This document shows, one piece after another, positions 6,897 through 13,274 of a stretch of 35,713 nt of DNA (position 1 is its first letter; each line of letters starts with the position of its first letter). The translations under genes and the position numbers were made by a program. The notes below the pieces were generated by a model. The model was given only the letters and a program-made list of their open reading frames with translations. It ran no database searches and was not told where the DNA came from. Source of the stretch: a virus. The stretch covers positions 1 through 35,713 of the IMG/VR virus record IMGVR_UViG_3300010413_000099. One strand, written 5' to 3'.

Positions 6897-7057
6897 CTGC
6901 CGCCTGCATATGGGAATATAATTCAGACAAGTTTGGCGAAGACACTTGGCAAACAAGTTGCGGAAATTCTTTTATATTGCTAGAGGGTGTTCCGAACGAC
7001 AATAAAATGAAATATTGTTGTTATTGTGGCGGCGCACTCACAGAAAAGCAGGTTTAA
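6794..7057 (+). CDS. Array A cassette 2: zinc-ribbon-like protein
   Basis: The 87-residue protein ends in a probable metal site (KYCCYCGGAL), with further cysteines at AACIW and TSCGN. GAGGAG precedes ATG 6794. The cassette proper starts only at the core GTTAAACCTGC (6890-6900), so the first 32 residues are encoded by the preceding attC-like site and the cassette enters in frame as VKPAACIWEY. The inverse core GCAGGTTTAAC (7048-7058) contains the stop codon. A C-terminal CCYCG of this type is common in small Lar-like or uncharacterised phage and cassette proteins; function unknown. Confidence 0.7.
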   Translation: MTEEIEPYWIEDENGKPKPCKTSVSEVASNDGVKPAACIWEYNSDKFGEDTWQTSCGNSFILLEGVPNDNKMKYCCYCGGALTEKQV

Positions 7058-7126
7058 CAATGGAAATAACCCGGTTTGAACGAACGGAGTGAGTGAAAAT
7101 CCGCTGGTTGATTGACCGGGTTAGGC
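7048..7126 (+). other. attC-like site A3
   Basis: Inverse core GCAGGTTTAAC (7048-7058) is followed by an exact 9-base inverted pair TAACCCGGT (7067-7075) / ACCGGGTTA (7115-7123), with core GTTAGGC at 7120. The site is a close relative of the one at 13842-13909: both show TAAC, eight bases, then TAACCCGGTTTGA, with divergent loops and the same right arm. This is the best pair for proving a common site family in the two arrays. Confidence 0.8.
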
Positions 7127-7156
7127 ATTTAAATTTTAATGGAGGATTACATAGCC

Positions 7157-7345
7157 ATGAAAAAGTTTAAAAAGATAGTGCTGTACCTTATGGGCATGGA
7201 GCTTCACAAATACGCCGTTTATAAGAAGAACGGAGAGAGGATAGAGGGGCTTATTGCAACAGACGCGAAAGGGCTGCAAGCCATGAAAGAAAGTTTCAGA
7301 TCGGACTTCAACAATGTGTCCGATTCCTTTTTGGCTGATGCCTAA
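7157..7345 (+). CDS. Array A cassette 3: small unknown protein
   Basis: The 62-residue basic protein (MKKFKKIVLYLMGMELHKYA...) starts behind GGAGG with ATG 7157 inside the cassette; an in-frame ATG at 7139 overlaps the ribosome site and is less likely. Core GTTAGGCAT (7120-7128) and inverse core ATGCCTAAC (7338-7346) are exact complements and the TAA stop lies in the inverse core. The C-terminal half is helical. Function unknown. Confidence 0.7.
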   Translation: MKKFKKIVLYLMGMELHKYAVYKKNGERIEGLIATDAKGLQAMKESFRSDFNNVSDSFLADA

Positions 7346-7464
7346 CGGTGATTTCAGGGGAAACGGATTAAGGAGGAAGAGCATGGAAGAGAAAAAGAAG
7401 ACAGAAAATAAAAGAAGCCCAATTGAAACGGCGGGTAGTTTTCCCTTGCAAAGTGGGGTTATAA
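7338..7464 (+). other. attC-like site A4 with ribosome site and start codon in its loop
   Basis: Between inverse core ATGCCTAAC (7338-7346) and core GTTATAA (7458), the left arm TAACGGTGATTTCAGGGGAA is complementary, with bulges, to the right arm ending GTTTTCCC...AAGTGGGGTTA. The loop contains GGAGGAAGAGCATGGAAG, which recurs exactly in the site at 14110-14234. This motif is the ribosome site and start of the next ORF. Confidence 0.75.
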
Positions 7465-7613
7465 AGCCCTGCCCGTTTTGTGGCAGTAAAGCTGAACTTA
7501 AAAAGGGAAATGGAGTTCAGTGCACAAATAAAGCAAAGTGTGGAATAGTTGGGCCTAGGTATGGCTTGAAAGACAATTTAACGATTGAGGCCTGGAATAA
7601 GAGGGCTTTATAA
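7383..7613 (+). CDS. Array A cassette 4: Lar-like restriction alleviation protein
   Basis: Residues 26-76 carry the Lar-type pattern: IKPCPFCGSKAEL, a second pair in CTNKAKCG, and the terminal EAWNKRA. Lar proteins of phages and prophages relieve type I restriction, and many small zinc-ribbon relatives exist. The whole recognisable domain begins exactly at the cassette core (GTTATAAAGCCC, 7458-7469, read as V-I-K-P), while the first 25 residues come from the upstream attC-like loop. The cassette closes with GGGCTTTATAAC (7603-7614), a perfect 12-base complement of its core. Family call is firm; the antirestriction role is inherited from the family. Confidence 0.8.
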   Translation: MEEKKKTENKRSPIETAGSFPLQSGVIKPCPFCGSKAELKKGNGVQCTNKAKCGIVGPRYGLKDNLTIEAWNKRAL

Positions 7614-7729
7614 CAGTTTGATAAGCTGTGGCAATGAGCTGCGCAAAACTTAAAGATGAAGGGAGAAAGAGAATGTTGAAAACTAGATTGAAAACCGTGT
7701 TTGCCATCTGCTTGATTTTTGGGTTAGTT
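7603..7729 (+). other. attC-like site A5, loop encodes a signal peptide
   Basis: GGGCTTTATAAC (7603-7614) and core GTTAGTT (7723) enclose arms with AAGCTGTGGCAA on the left matching TTGCCATCTGCTT on the right, with mismatched and extra bases between. The loop carries GGGAG and the ATG at 7673 plus most of the lipoprotein signal sequence of the next ORF. Confidence 0.7.
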
Positions 7730-7948
7730 GGCTGCTCTATCGAAGGCGAGATGCAAAATAAAAACATGTTAATAAACTGCACAGACACTAGGGATGGCGA
7801 AAAGTGGAGTTATAACACAAATACAGTAAGCAATGTGCGGGTAGGCATAGGCAGCCCGCATTCGATGGACTTGGTTGACACCGAGGGGCGCAAAAGACAT
7901 GTGACAAGTGACATGGAAACATATATTAAATGTGTGCCAGCCAACTAA
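7673..7948 (+). CDS. Array A cassette 5: small lipoprotein
   Basis: The 91-residue protein has a bacterial lipoprotein signal: basic start (MLKTRLK), hydrophobic core (TVFAICLIFG) and lipobox LVGC, with Cys21 as the lipidation site. The mature part is about 71 polar residues with two more cysteines (INCTD, IKCVPAN). The cassette core GTTAGTTGGCTG (7723-7734) falls in the lipobox, so the signal's hydrophobic core comes from the upstream site while L-V-G-C onward belongs to the cassette. The inverse core is CAGCCAACTAAC (7938-7949). Possible role: surface exclusion of other phages, as for some phage lipoproteins; not shown. Confidence 0.7.
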   Translation: MLKTRLKTVFAICLIFGLVGCSIEGEMQNKNMLINCTDTRDGEKWSYNTNTVSNVRVGIGSPHSMDLVDTEGRKRHVTSDMETYIKCVPAN

Positions 7949-7980
7949 CCAGGTAATATCAAGACTCCGCTATCAAACAA
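7946..7980 (+). repeat. Terminal 35-base repeat of array A
   Basis: Bases 7946-7980 are identical to 15423-15457. Each copy begins with the TAAC of the last cassette's inverse core and ends with CAAACAA; the sequences differ on both sides. No complementary right arm or GTT core follows, so it looks like the left half of an attC-like site joined to phage DNA. It marks the right boundary of both arrays. Confidence 0.9.
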
Positions 7981-8136
7981 AGTCGATAAATCTAAATATT
8001 ATCAAATACTTAAAGTAAATACTTAAACTAAAAGATTAATATTTAAAGTTAATAAATTAATATTGACAGTTTGAATCAAGTTTGATAACTTATTCATAGT
8101 CGCGTGCGGCGGCTGTCTAACCTGTAACGGGGACGT
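7981..8136. other. AT-rich spacer after array A
   Basis: No convincing gene lies here. The stretch is very A+T-rich and repetitive, with ATACTTAAA twice, TTAATATT-type palindromes and AAGTTAATAAATTAATATT. TTGACA at 8063 with TAACTT 17 bases later (8086) could be a weak promoter for the methyltransferase. An origin or operator is possible from composition but unsupported. Confidence 0.5.
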
Positions 8137-8259
8137 ATGAAAACAACAACAAATCAAAATTCATTAATCAATAAAAGTCGGAAGAAGAAAGCTGAATCGG
8201 CGACGACAGCACGGGCCTTGCATACTCCCGCGTTACCTCTTCGGATGGCTTTATTGTAC

Positions 8260-8310
8260 GCCCTGATATCAATGTCGGCCGCACCTTCATTGCTCTGTCA
8301 GGGCTTTTTT
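8260..8310 (+). terminator. Terminator-like hairpin in the methyltransferase leader
   Basis: GCCCTGA (8260-8266) pairs with TCAGGGC (8298-8304), followed by six T's; an inner CAATG/CATTG stem lies in the loop. It sits 14 bases before the methyltransferase start, downstream of the possible promoter at 8063. It may end transcripts from array A or act as a leader attenuator. A 60-residue ORF overlapping it (8137-8319) has no family features and a weak ribosome site. Confidence 0.65.
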
Positions 8311-8323
8311 ATTTGGTGAATTT

Positions 8324-9400
8324 ATGAAACACAAATTTCCATATAAATGGAACTTGAAAGACGGCTATCCTGAAAAGAATGGATTGAAAGTCTTTTCATG
8401 TTTTGCTTGTGGTGGTGGCTCGACTATGGGATATAAGCTTGCAGGGTATGAGGTTTTAGGTGCAAATGAAATTGATCCTAAAATGGCGGAATGTTACAAG
8501 GTGAATCATAATCCAAAATATCTATATGTTGAGCCAATACAGGAATTTAAACTTAGGAAAGATTTACCAAGGGAATTATATAACCTAGATATTCTTGATG
8601 GTTCTCCACCTTGCAGTTCTTTTTCAATGGCCGGCAATAGAGAAAAGGATTGGGGGAAGGAAAAGAAATTCAGAGAAGGCCAGGCTGATCAGGTGCTTGA
8701 TACTTTGTTCTTTGATTTTATTGATCTAGCTGAAAGACTACAGCCTAAAGTTGTGATTGCAGAGAATGTCAAAGGTCTTCTTCTTGGTGATGCTAAAAAG
8801 TATGTATGGCAAATATATCAAGCATTTGACAAAGCTGGCTATTATGTTCATAAGTGGTTGCTTGATGCTTCAAAGATGGGAGTTCCACAAAGAAGGGAAA
8901 GAGTGTTTTTTGTAGCTATTCGGAAAGACCTGACAAGCAAGATAGACTGTGCATGGAAAATGGACTTGTTTAATCCTATGCCGCACCTTGATTTAGAATT
9001 TGACGAGCCTGAAATAGTATTTAGTCAAATTGAAGAAGTAGGGGCCCAAAAAGGTGATATTAAAGTTTACCCTTCAATATTGGAAATGTGGCAAAGAACT
9101 ACATTAGGTAAAACGATGACAAGAAAATCAGGAGCCACAGCAGTTTCACATTATAAATTGCACCCGGATAAGGTTCTTGACACAATTATAGCAAGTGAAG
9201 CTGCTGGGCCCTATCATCATGAAATACCACGTTCATTGACAAAAAATGAATATTGCAATGCTGGGAGCTATCCAGAAGATTATGAATTTATGGGAAATAT
9301 GGTTAAATATTTAATTGGTATGTCAGTACCACCAGTAATGACTGCACAGATAGCAAGTAGGATAAGGGAACAGTGGTTTGATAGGATGCGAAATGATTGA
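8324..9400 (+). CDS. C5-cytosine DNA methyltransferase
   Basis: The 358-residue enzyme shows the ordered motifs of the C5 family: motif I FACGGGSTMGYKLAG (about 27-41), motif IV GSPPCSSFS with catalytic Cys97, motif VI ENVKG, motif VIII QRRERVFF, a target-recognition region, and motif X GMSVPPVMTAQIA near the end. It transfers a methyl group from SAM to cytosine C5 in a specific site. No matching restriction endonuclease is adjacent, so it is an orphan, likely protecting phage DNA. Its codons are visibly more A/T-ending than those of the capsid genes, which with its place beside array A suggests separate acquisition. The start lacks a strong ribosome site. Confidence 0.92.
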   Translation: MKHKFPYKWNLKDGYPEKNGLKVFSCFACGGGSTMGYKLAGYEVLGANEIDPKMAECYKVNHNPKYLYVEPIQEFKLRKDLPRELYNLDILDGSPPCSSFSMAGNREKDWGKEKKFREGQADQVLDTLFFDFIDLAERLQPKVVIAENVKGLLLGDAKKYVWQIYQAFDKAGYYVHKWLLDASKMGVPQRRERVFFVAIRKDLTSKIDCAWKMDLFNPMPHLDLEFDEPEIVFSQIEEVGAQKGDIKVYPSILEMWQRTTLGKTMTRKSGATAVSHYKLHPDKVLDTIIASEAAGPYHHEIPRSLTKNEYCNAGSYPEDYEFMGNMVKYLIGMSVPPVMTAQIASRIREQWFDRMRND

Positions 9401-10121
9401 AAATTTTCAAGAAGGTTGTGTCCTTTTAAGCCGTTCTTTGATGGACAGCGCTGTCTTTCAGAATGAAAAATGGTTAAAGGTCTGGATATGGTGTTTGATG
9501 AAGGCGAACCATAAAAAAATGAATGTTCCGATAGTGACCGGGAAGGGATCAACGGTCGTTGAAATTGATCGAGGTCAATTCATTTTCGGTCGTCATAGGG
9601 CAGCCAAAGAATTGAAGTTGACAGGGTCAACGATAAGAAATATCATGGAGAAATTAAAAAAACTTGAAAATCTGGACATGTGTTCGGACACCCATTTTTC
9701 AATTGTAACTATTCGAAACTATTCACAATATCAAAATATAAAAAATTATAAAGGACAGGCAAAAGGACAGGCAAAGGACAACCAAAGGACAACCAAAGGA
9801 CAACCAAAGGACACAAACAATAATGATAATAATGAAAAGAATGATAAGAAGAAAGATATATATGGCGAATTCAAGAATGTTCTTTTGACTGAAGATGAAT
9901 ATTCAAAGCTTCAGAAAAAGTTTAATGGTACCTGTCAGGATAAGATTGAAAATCTAAGTCGATATATTGAGAAGTTCCCGCAACGTGCAAAGAAATATAA
10001 TTCACATTATGCAACAATACTGTCATGGGAAAATAAAGACGGCAAAGAAGGTAAGGCGGCAAGACCGTTAAATCAAAAAGACTATTCGAAGGGAGTGGCT
10101 AAAGATGGATCAATTTTGTAA
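9393..10121 (+). CDS. Replication initiator/DnaD-like protein
   Basis: The 242-residue protein begins with a winged-helix-like domain (about 1-110: LSRSLMDSAVFQNEKWLKVW ... GQFIFGRHRAAKEL ... STIRNIMEKLKKLENL), a pattern of phage replication initiators. A repetitive polar linker follows (about 120-150). The C-terminal domain (YGEFKNVLLTEDEYSKLQKK ... YATILSW) is of the kind found in DnaD-like primosome proteins. It overlaps the methyltransferase stop by 8 bases and the DnaC-like gene follows, which supports helicase loading at a phage origin. The linker is encoded by a short tandem repeat. Confidence 0.75.
   Translation: MIENFQEGCVLLSRSLMDSAVFQNEKWLKVWIWCLMKANHKKMNVPIVTGKGSTVVEIDRGQFIFGRHRAAKELKLTGSTIRNIMEKLKKLENLDMCSDTHFSIVTIRNYSQYQNIKNYKGQAKGQAKDNQRTTKGQPKDTNNNDNNEKNDKKKDIYGEFKNVLLTEDEYSKLQKKFNGTCQDKIENLSRYIEKFPQRAKKYNSHYATILSWENKDGKEGKAARPLNQKDYSKGVAKDGSIL
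9750..9813 (+). repeat. 11-base tandem repeat in the replication gene
   Basis: AAAGGACA occurs six times, at 9750, 9762, 9773, 9784, 9795 and 9806, mostly at 11-base spacing, encoding the linker KGQAKGQAKDNQRTTKGQPKD. The period is not a multiple of three, so each repeat reads in a different frame, and gain or loss of one unit would shift the frame. It may also be a DNA-binding iteron cluster inside an initiator gene, as in lambda O, though this is inference. Confidence 0.75.
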
Positions 10122-10830
10122 AAGGCATAGAGGGCACAAATTAAATACTGTCCGACAATCACTTCCTGAAGGCGGCGGAATCACTTTGTTGTCATGTTCA
10201 AAATGTGCTGAATTGTTCGACAAGCAGGAAGCCGAACGCAAACAGAAGGAAAGTCAGAACGCGATCGACAAGAATCTTGACAATGCTATGATTGCACCGC
10301 GCTTCAAGGACAGAACGTTCGACAACTTCAAGATTGAAAACGATGGCCAGGGAAAAGCTGTCAAGGCTTCAAGATGGTTTCTTCAGAACATAGAACAATC
10401 AATGGGCCTGATAATGATCGGGAATCCCGGCACCGGAAAGAATCATCTTGCTTCAGCTATATTGACCGAAGCCGTCAAAAAGCATGGCAAGACCGCACTA
10501 TTCACTGAAACGCTGAAGATCATTCGCAAGATTAAGGAGTCATGGCGGCACGATGGCCAGACAGAAAGCCAGGTCATAAAGTCATTCATACAGCCTGACA
10601 TTCTTGTCATCGACGAAATCGGTGTTCAGTTCGGATCGGAAACTGAAAAGATGTTCCTGACAGAGATAATCAATGACCGATACAATCACAAGAAAGCAAC
10701 GATCTTGATCGGCAATGTCCAGGTCGATGAATTGTCAATCATAATCGGTGAAAGGCCGCTTGATAGATTTAGAGAAGGCGGGAAGGTCATTGTCTTCGAT
10801 TGGAACAGCTACAGGAAAGGCAAGGGATGA
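10105..10830 (+). CDS. DnaC-like helicase loader
   Basis: The 241-residue AAA+ protein has Walker A GNPGTGKNHLA (about 106-116) and Walker B ILVIDEIG (about 166-173), the DnaC/IstB spacing. The N-terminus carries cysteines and histidines (C5, H8, CSKC at 31-34) that may bind zinc. It is expected to load the host replicative helicase onto phage DNA, guided by the initiator encoded just upstream with which it overlaps by 17 bases. An R-finger-like segment (PLDRFREGG) lies near the end. Confidence 0.9.
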   Translation: MDQFCKRHRGHKLNTVRQSLPEGGGITLLSCSKCAELFDKQEAERKQKESQNAIDKNLDNAMIAPRFKDRTFDNFKIENDGQGKAVKASRWFLQNIEQSMGLIMIGNPGTGKNHLASAILTEAVKKHGKTALFTETLKIIRKIKESWRHDGQTESQVIKSFIQPDILVIDEIGVQFGSETEKMFLTEIINDRYNHKKATILIGNVQVDELSIIIGERPLDRFREGGKVIVFDWNSYRKGKG

Positions 10831-10937
10831 AGAATTTTCTTCTTCACAGTATAGTCATATTTTTAGAACTCTACTATAAGGCTTTTATATTGGCTATTGT
10901 TCTTTGGCTATTGTGGCCGGTGCGAATCGGCAGATAA
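10827..10937 (+). CDS. Single-span membrane micropeptide
   Basis: A 36-residue ORF starts in ATGA with the stop of the helicase loader, so it is probably translated by coupling. About 25 residues are hydrophobic (IVIFLELYYKAFILAIVLWL) and the C-terminus is basic (PVRIGR). It could be a membrane-active takeover or exclusion peptide. Evidence is limited to overlap and composition. The following 125 bases (10938-11062) hold no gene I can support. Confidence 0.5.
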   Translation: MKNFLLHSIVIFLELYYKAFILAIVLWLLWPVRIGR

Positions 10938-11062
10938 AAAGATAGTTAAATTTGATAGTGGGCCTCACTAATAGGACCGATCAAAGTTCAACAAATACAA
11001 TGCTTTACAGTTAAAAAATGCAAGCATAAGACCGGCAAGGTCTCAATAAGGGGGGAAATTAG

Positions 11063-11242
11063 ATGCCATTATATGAATTCCTTTGCAAGTCATGTCGTCA
11101 TAGCTTTGAAAGACTTCAGGGATTGAATGAACCTTTGCCCGATTGCCCGGTATGTGGCCAGGAAGTCAAACGACAAATCAGTCAATCAAGCTTTCACCTG
11201 AAGGGCAACGGGTGGGCTTCGGAAGGATATCAGAAGTCATGA
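11063..11242 (+). CDS. FmdB-family zinc ribbon protein
   Basis: The 59-residue protein begins MPLYEFLCKSCRHSFERL and has a second pair CPVCG, the exact plan of FmdB-type putative regulatory zinc ribbons. The ribosome site is AAGGGGGGAAA. The C-terminus (FHLKGNGWASEGYQKS) is the usual short tail of this family. The stop overlaps the next start (ATGA). Regulatory function is the family label only. Confidence 0.85.
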   Translation: MPLYEFLCKSCRHSFERLQGLNEPLPDCPVCGQEVKRQISQSSFHLKGNGWASEGYQKS

Positions 11243-11619
11243 AAAGAAACGATTTCGAACATCAAGAGCAAGTCGCATTGTTCACATGGGCCGAATATTC
11301 AAAAGGGAAATATCCTGAACTTGCTTTGTTGTATGCGATCCCGAATGCCGCGAAAAGGTCGTTGAAAATGGGCGCCTATATGAAGGCCGAAGGATTGAAG
11401 GCCGGTGTCCCTGACGTATGTCTTCCTGTCAAGAAACAATATTTCGGACAAATGCCGGAATATATCGGCCTTTATATCGAAATGAAACACGGCAAGAACA
11501 AGCCGACAGCGAAGCAGATTGAATGGCATGACAAATTGAGGGAAGCCGGGCACCGGGTCGAAGTGTGTTATTCATGGACAGAGACCCGCGACGTTATAAT
11601 CGAATATTTGGAAGGGTAA
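11239..11619 (+). CDS. VRR-NUC domain nuclease
   Basis: The 126-residue protein is a stand-alone VRR-NUC (PD-(D/E)XK superfamily) domain: an N-terminal HxxQ-type region (EHQEQVALFTWAE), PNAAKR, then GVPDVCL with the acidic residue, IEMKHGKNKP with E and K, and QIEWHDKLREAGH...VCYSW. Such phage enzymes are thought to process branched or replicating DNA. ATG 11239 overlaps the FmdB stop; a longer reading from 11143 runs through that gene and lacks support. The adenine-type methyltransferase follows after 6 bases. Confidence 0.88.
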   Translation: MKRNDFEHQEQVALFTWAEYSKGKYPELALLYAIPNAAKRSLKMGAYMKAEGLKAGVPDVCLPVKKQYFGQMPEYIGLYIEMKHGKNKPTAKQIEWHDKLREAGHRVEVCYSWTETRDVIIEYLEG

Positions 11620-11625
11620 AAGCGT

Positions 11626-12270
11626 ATGATTGAATTATTAAATATTGACTGCATGGAATATATGGCGACACAGCCTGACAATGCGTTTGATCTTGCGATA
11701 GTAGATCCGCCTTATGGAATCAAGGAAGATGGGCACCGCGAAAATAATAGATCAAAACTTGCAACTTCAAAAAAATATCACAAAGCTTTATGGGATCAGG
11801 AAAGGCCGACAAAAGAATATTTCAATCAATTGTTCAGGATTAGCAAAAATCAAATCATATGGGGGGCGAATCATCTTTGTGATTTGTTCAATGCTAAGTC
11901 GTCATGTTGGCTAGTATGGGATAAAAACAATTCAGGAAACTTCGCAGATTGCGAACTAGCCTTTGCCTCTTTTGAAACTGCAGTCAGAAAATTTGAATTT
12001 ACATGGAATGGAATGTTACAAGGGAACATGAAAGAAAAAGAAATCCGCATTCATCCGACACAGAAGCCAATTGCACTTTATCGTTGGATGATGGAAAATT
12101 ACGCCGAAAAAGGTCAACGCATACTTGACACACATGGCGGAAGTATGTCAAGCGCGATAGCCGGTCATTATTTTGGCGCTGACATGGTCATTTGTGAAAT
12201 AGATGAAATATATTTCAATGAAGCAAAGGAAAGGTTCGACCGTGAAACAAAACAAATTGCAATGTTTTAA
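11626..12270 (+). CDS. DNA N6-adenine/N4-cytosine methyltransferase
   Basis: The 214-residue enzyme has catalytic motif IV DPPY (27-30) near the N-terminus and the SAM-binding motif I near the C-terminus (LDTHGGSMSSAIA), with the HPTQKP phrase before it. That order is the beta class. The SAM motif reads DTHGGS where DPFxGSG or DTHLGS is usual, as in known phage relatives. No endonuclease partner is present, so it is an orphan that probably masks phage DNA or times replication. It is the second methyltransferase of this genome. Confidence 0.9.
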   Translation: MIELLNIDCMEYMATQPDNAFDLAIVDPPYGIKEDGHRENNRSKLATSKKYHKALWDQERPTKEYFNQLFRISKNQIIWGANHLCDLFNAKSSCWLVWDKNNSGNFADCELAFASFETAVRKFEFTWNGMLQGNMKEKEIRIHPTQKPIALYRWMMENYAEKGQRILDTHGGSMSSAIAGHYFGADMVICEIDEIYFNEAKERFDRETKQIAMF

Positions 12271-12385
12271 TGTCAAGTTATTCCTTGAAGCCGATATCCC
12301 GGCGAAACAAGCCGAAGGGTGGATCTTGATGGGCAGAATATTTGCGGGCCCCGGAGGATGGCGTCAAGTATGGATGAAACGATGA
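12242..12385 (+). CDS. Small protein, unknown
   Basis: A 47-residue ORF with GTG start behind AAGGAAAGG overlaps the methyltransferase end by 29 bases and ends in ATGA with the next gene. The chain (LFLEADIPAKQAEGWILMGR, then PGGWRQVWMKR) is rich in tryptophan and may be a small beta domain. An upstream in-frame ATG at 12218 is possible. Not recognised. Confidence 0.5.
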   Translation: MKQNKLQCFNVKLFLEADIPAKQAEGWILMGRIFAGPGGWRQVWMKR

Positions 12386-12555
12386 ATTGTAGTGCTTGCA
12401 ATAAGGCCGGATTATATACTGTGAATGTCAGGCATTCGAATTCAGATGTAAGAAAATACAAAGCATGTTTAAAGCATTACAACATGGCGCAAAATGATTT
12501 CTTGAAATTCATGAAGCATGTCAATAAATATCAGAGAAGGAAAATCAATGCCTGA
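12382..12555 (+). CDS. Small Cys-rich protein, unknown
   Basis: The 57-residue protein begins MNCSACNKAGLYTV and has a later CLKHY, giving a CxxC...CxxH arrangement that could bind one zinc ion. Its start overlaps the previous stop (ATGA); the longer reading from 12319 lacks a ribosome site. The C-terminus is basic and helical. It is one of several tiny zinc-knuckle proteins in this phage. Confidence 0.6.
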   Translation: MNCSACNKAGLYTVNVRHSNSDVRKYKACLKHYNMAQNDFLKFMKHVNKYQRRKINA

Positions 12556-12784
12556 AATAATCGCACAAATTGTAGGATATAAGAATCTGAAAATCGCCGG
12601 GGGAATGCGGCTTGAACTTGATCTTTTCGAAGGCCTCCCGGAAGATATCTGTCAGATGGTTTTACTTGCAAATGCGAAGATGACTGTCAAGATCAATGTC
12701 GAGCCCATCGAGCAGGAAAAGCCGACGAAGAAAAAGAAGGCCGGAAAATCAACGAAGGAATTCAAAGAGGGGGAATTACCATGA
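12548..12784 (+). CDS. Small protein, unknown
   Basis: The 78-residue protein starts behind AGAAGGAAAA. The first 55 residues look beta-rich (IIAQIVGYKNLKIAGGMRLE ... MTVKINVEPIE); the rest is a lysine-rich tail (KKKKAGKSTKEFKEGE). It overlaps its neighbours by 8 and 4 bases. The basic tail suggests nucleic-acid contact. No family recognised. Confidence 0.65.
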   Translation: MPEIIAQIVGYKNLKIAGGMRLELDLFEGLPEDICQMVLLANAKMTVKINVEPIEQEKPTKKKKAGKSTKEFKEGELP

Positions 12785-13050
12785 ATTTAATATTGCCTGT
12801 CAAAAGAAAGTGGTTTGAACAAATCAAGGCGGGGACAAAAGTTGAAGAATTTCGCCTTTTTAATGATTATTGGCGCAAGAGGTTGGAGGGAAAAGTATTC
12901 GATCAGGTGATTATTACTCTTGGATATCCAAAGCGCGACGATAACGAAAAAAGGCTTTCTTTCCCGTGGAAGGGTTATATTATAAAAATAATCAAAAGTG
13001 AAGAATGGGAAAATCAGCCGAAAAGGGTCTTTGCAATCAAGTTAAAATAA
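12781..13050 (+). CDS. ASCH-domain protein
   Basis: The 89-residue protein matches the ASCH/PUA-like pattern: LPVKRKWFEQIKAGTKVEEF at the start, R-L-F-DYW, and a beta-rich remainder (VIITLGYPKR ... PWKGYIIKII). ASCH proteins bind RNA or modified bases, and single-domain forms occur in many phages. The KxWFExIxxGxKxxEyR signature is well kept. Substrate unknown. Confidence 0.8.
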   Translation: MNLILPVKRKWFEQIKAGTKVEEFRLFNDYWRKRLEGKVFDQVIITLGYPKRDDNEKRLSFPWKGYIIKIIKSEEWENQPKRVFAIKLK

Positions 13051-13071
13051 ATCATAAAAGAAGGGGATATC

Positions 13072-13266
13072 ATGAAAAATATAATTTGTTCAAATCCTAA
13101 TTGTTGCTATCAGGGAAAGCCGAAAAAGAAGGCTAGGGGATCCGCGGCCTTGGGATTGATACTTCTATGTTTTTTAGTTCTTCCAGGGGTGCTCTATTTC
13201 ATGTTCAAAAGCGGATATATATATTCATGTCCGAAATGCGGGCTTCAGATACAATCTGATTTTTAA
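13072..13266 (+). CDS. Membrane-anchored zinc ribbon protein
   Basis: The 64-residue protein has cysteines before (CSNPNCCYQGKP) and after (SCPKCGLQI) a single hydrophobic segment (about 25-45, ALGLILLCFLVLPGVLYFMF). The two CxxC-type halves could form one zinc ribbon folded back on the membrane. Proteins of this plan occur in phages and bacteria without known function. It is immediately upstream of the terminase small subunit. Confidence 0.7.
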   Translation: MKNIICSNPNCCYQGKPKKKARGSAALGLILLCFLVLPGVLYFMFKSGYIYSCPKCGLQIQSDF

Positions 13267-13274
13267 GAATAAGC

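Larger units (their letters stand above)
6493..7980 (+). mobile_element. Gene-cassette array A with integron attC-like sites
   Basis: Five small co-directional genes are separated by attC-like sites. For each cassette the core at its start is the exact reverse complement of the inverse core at its end: 6547/6761 (11 bases), 6890/7048 (11), 7120/7338 (9), 7458/7603 (12) and 7723/7938 (12). This is the layout of linear integron cassettes, in which GTTRRRY opens and RYYYAAC closes each unit. The right end is a 35-base sequence shared with array B. No integron integrase or attI is in the window, so movement would need an enzyme in trans. All genes follow phage transcription and lack promoters of their own. 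Confidence 0.8.

Noticed and set aside
7064-7123. The 9-base inverted pair TAACCCGGT/ACCGGGTTA considered as a transposon end or terminator
   Set aside because: No transposase, target duplication or T tract is present; the core/inverse-core logic and the sister site in array B explain it better as an attC-like site.
8137-8319. 60-residue ORF before the cytosine methyltransferase
   Set aside because: Weak ribosome site, low-complexity start, and it overlaps a terminator-like hairpin; the stretch is better explained as an untranslated leader.
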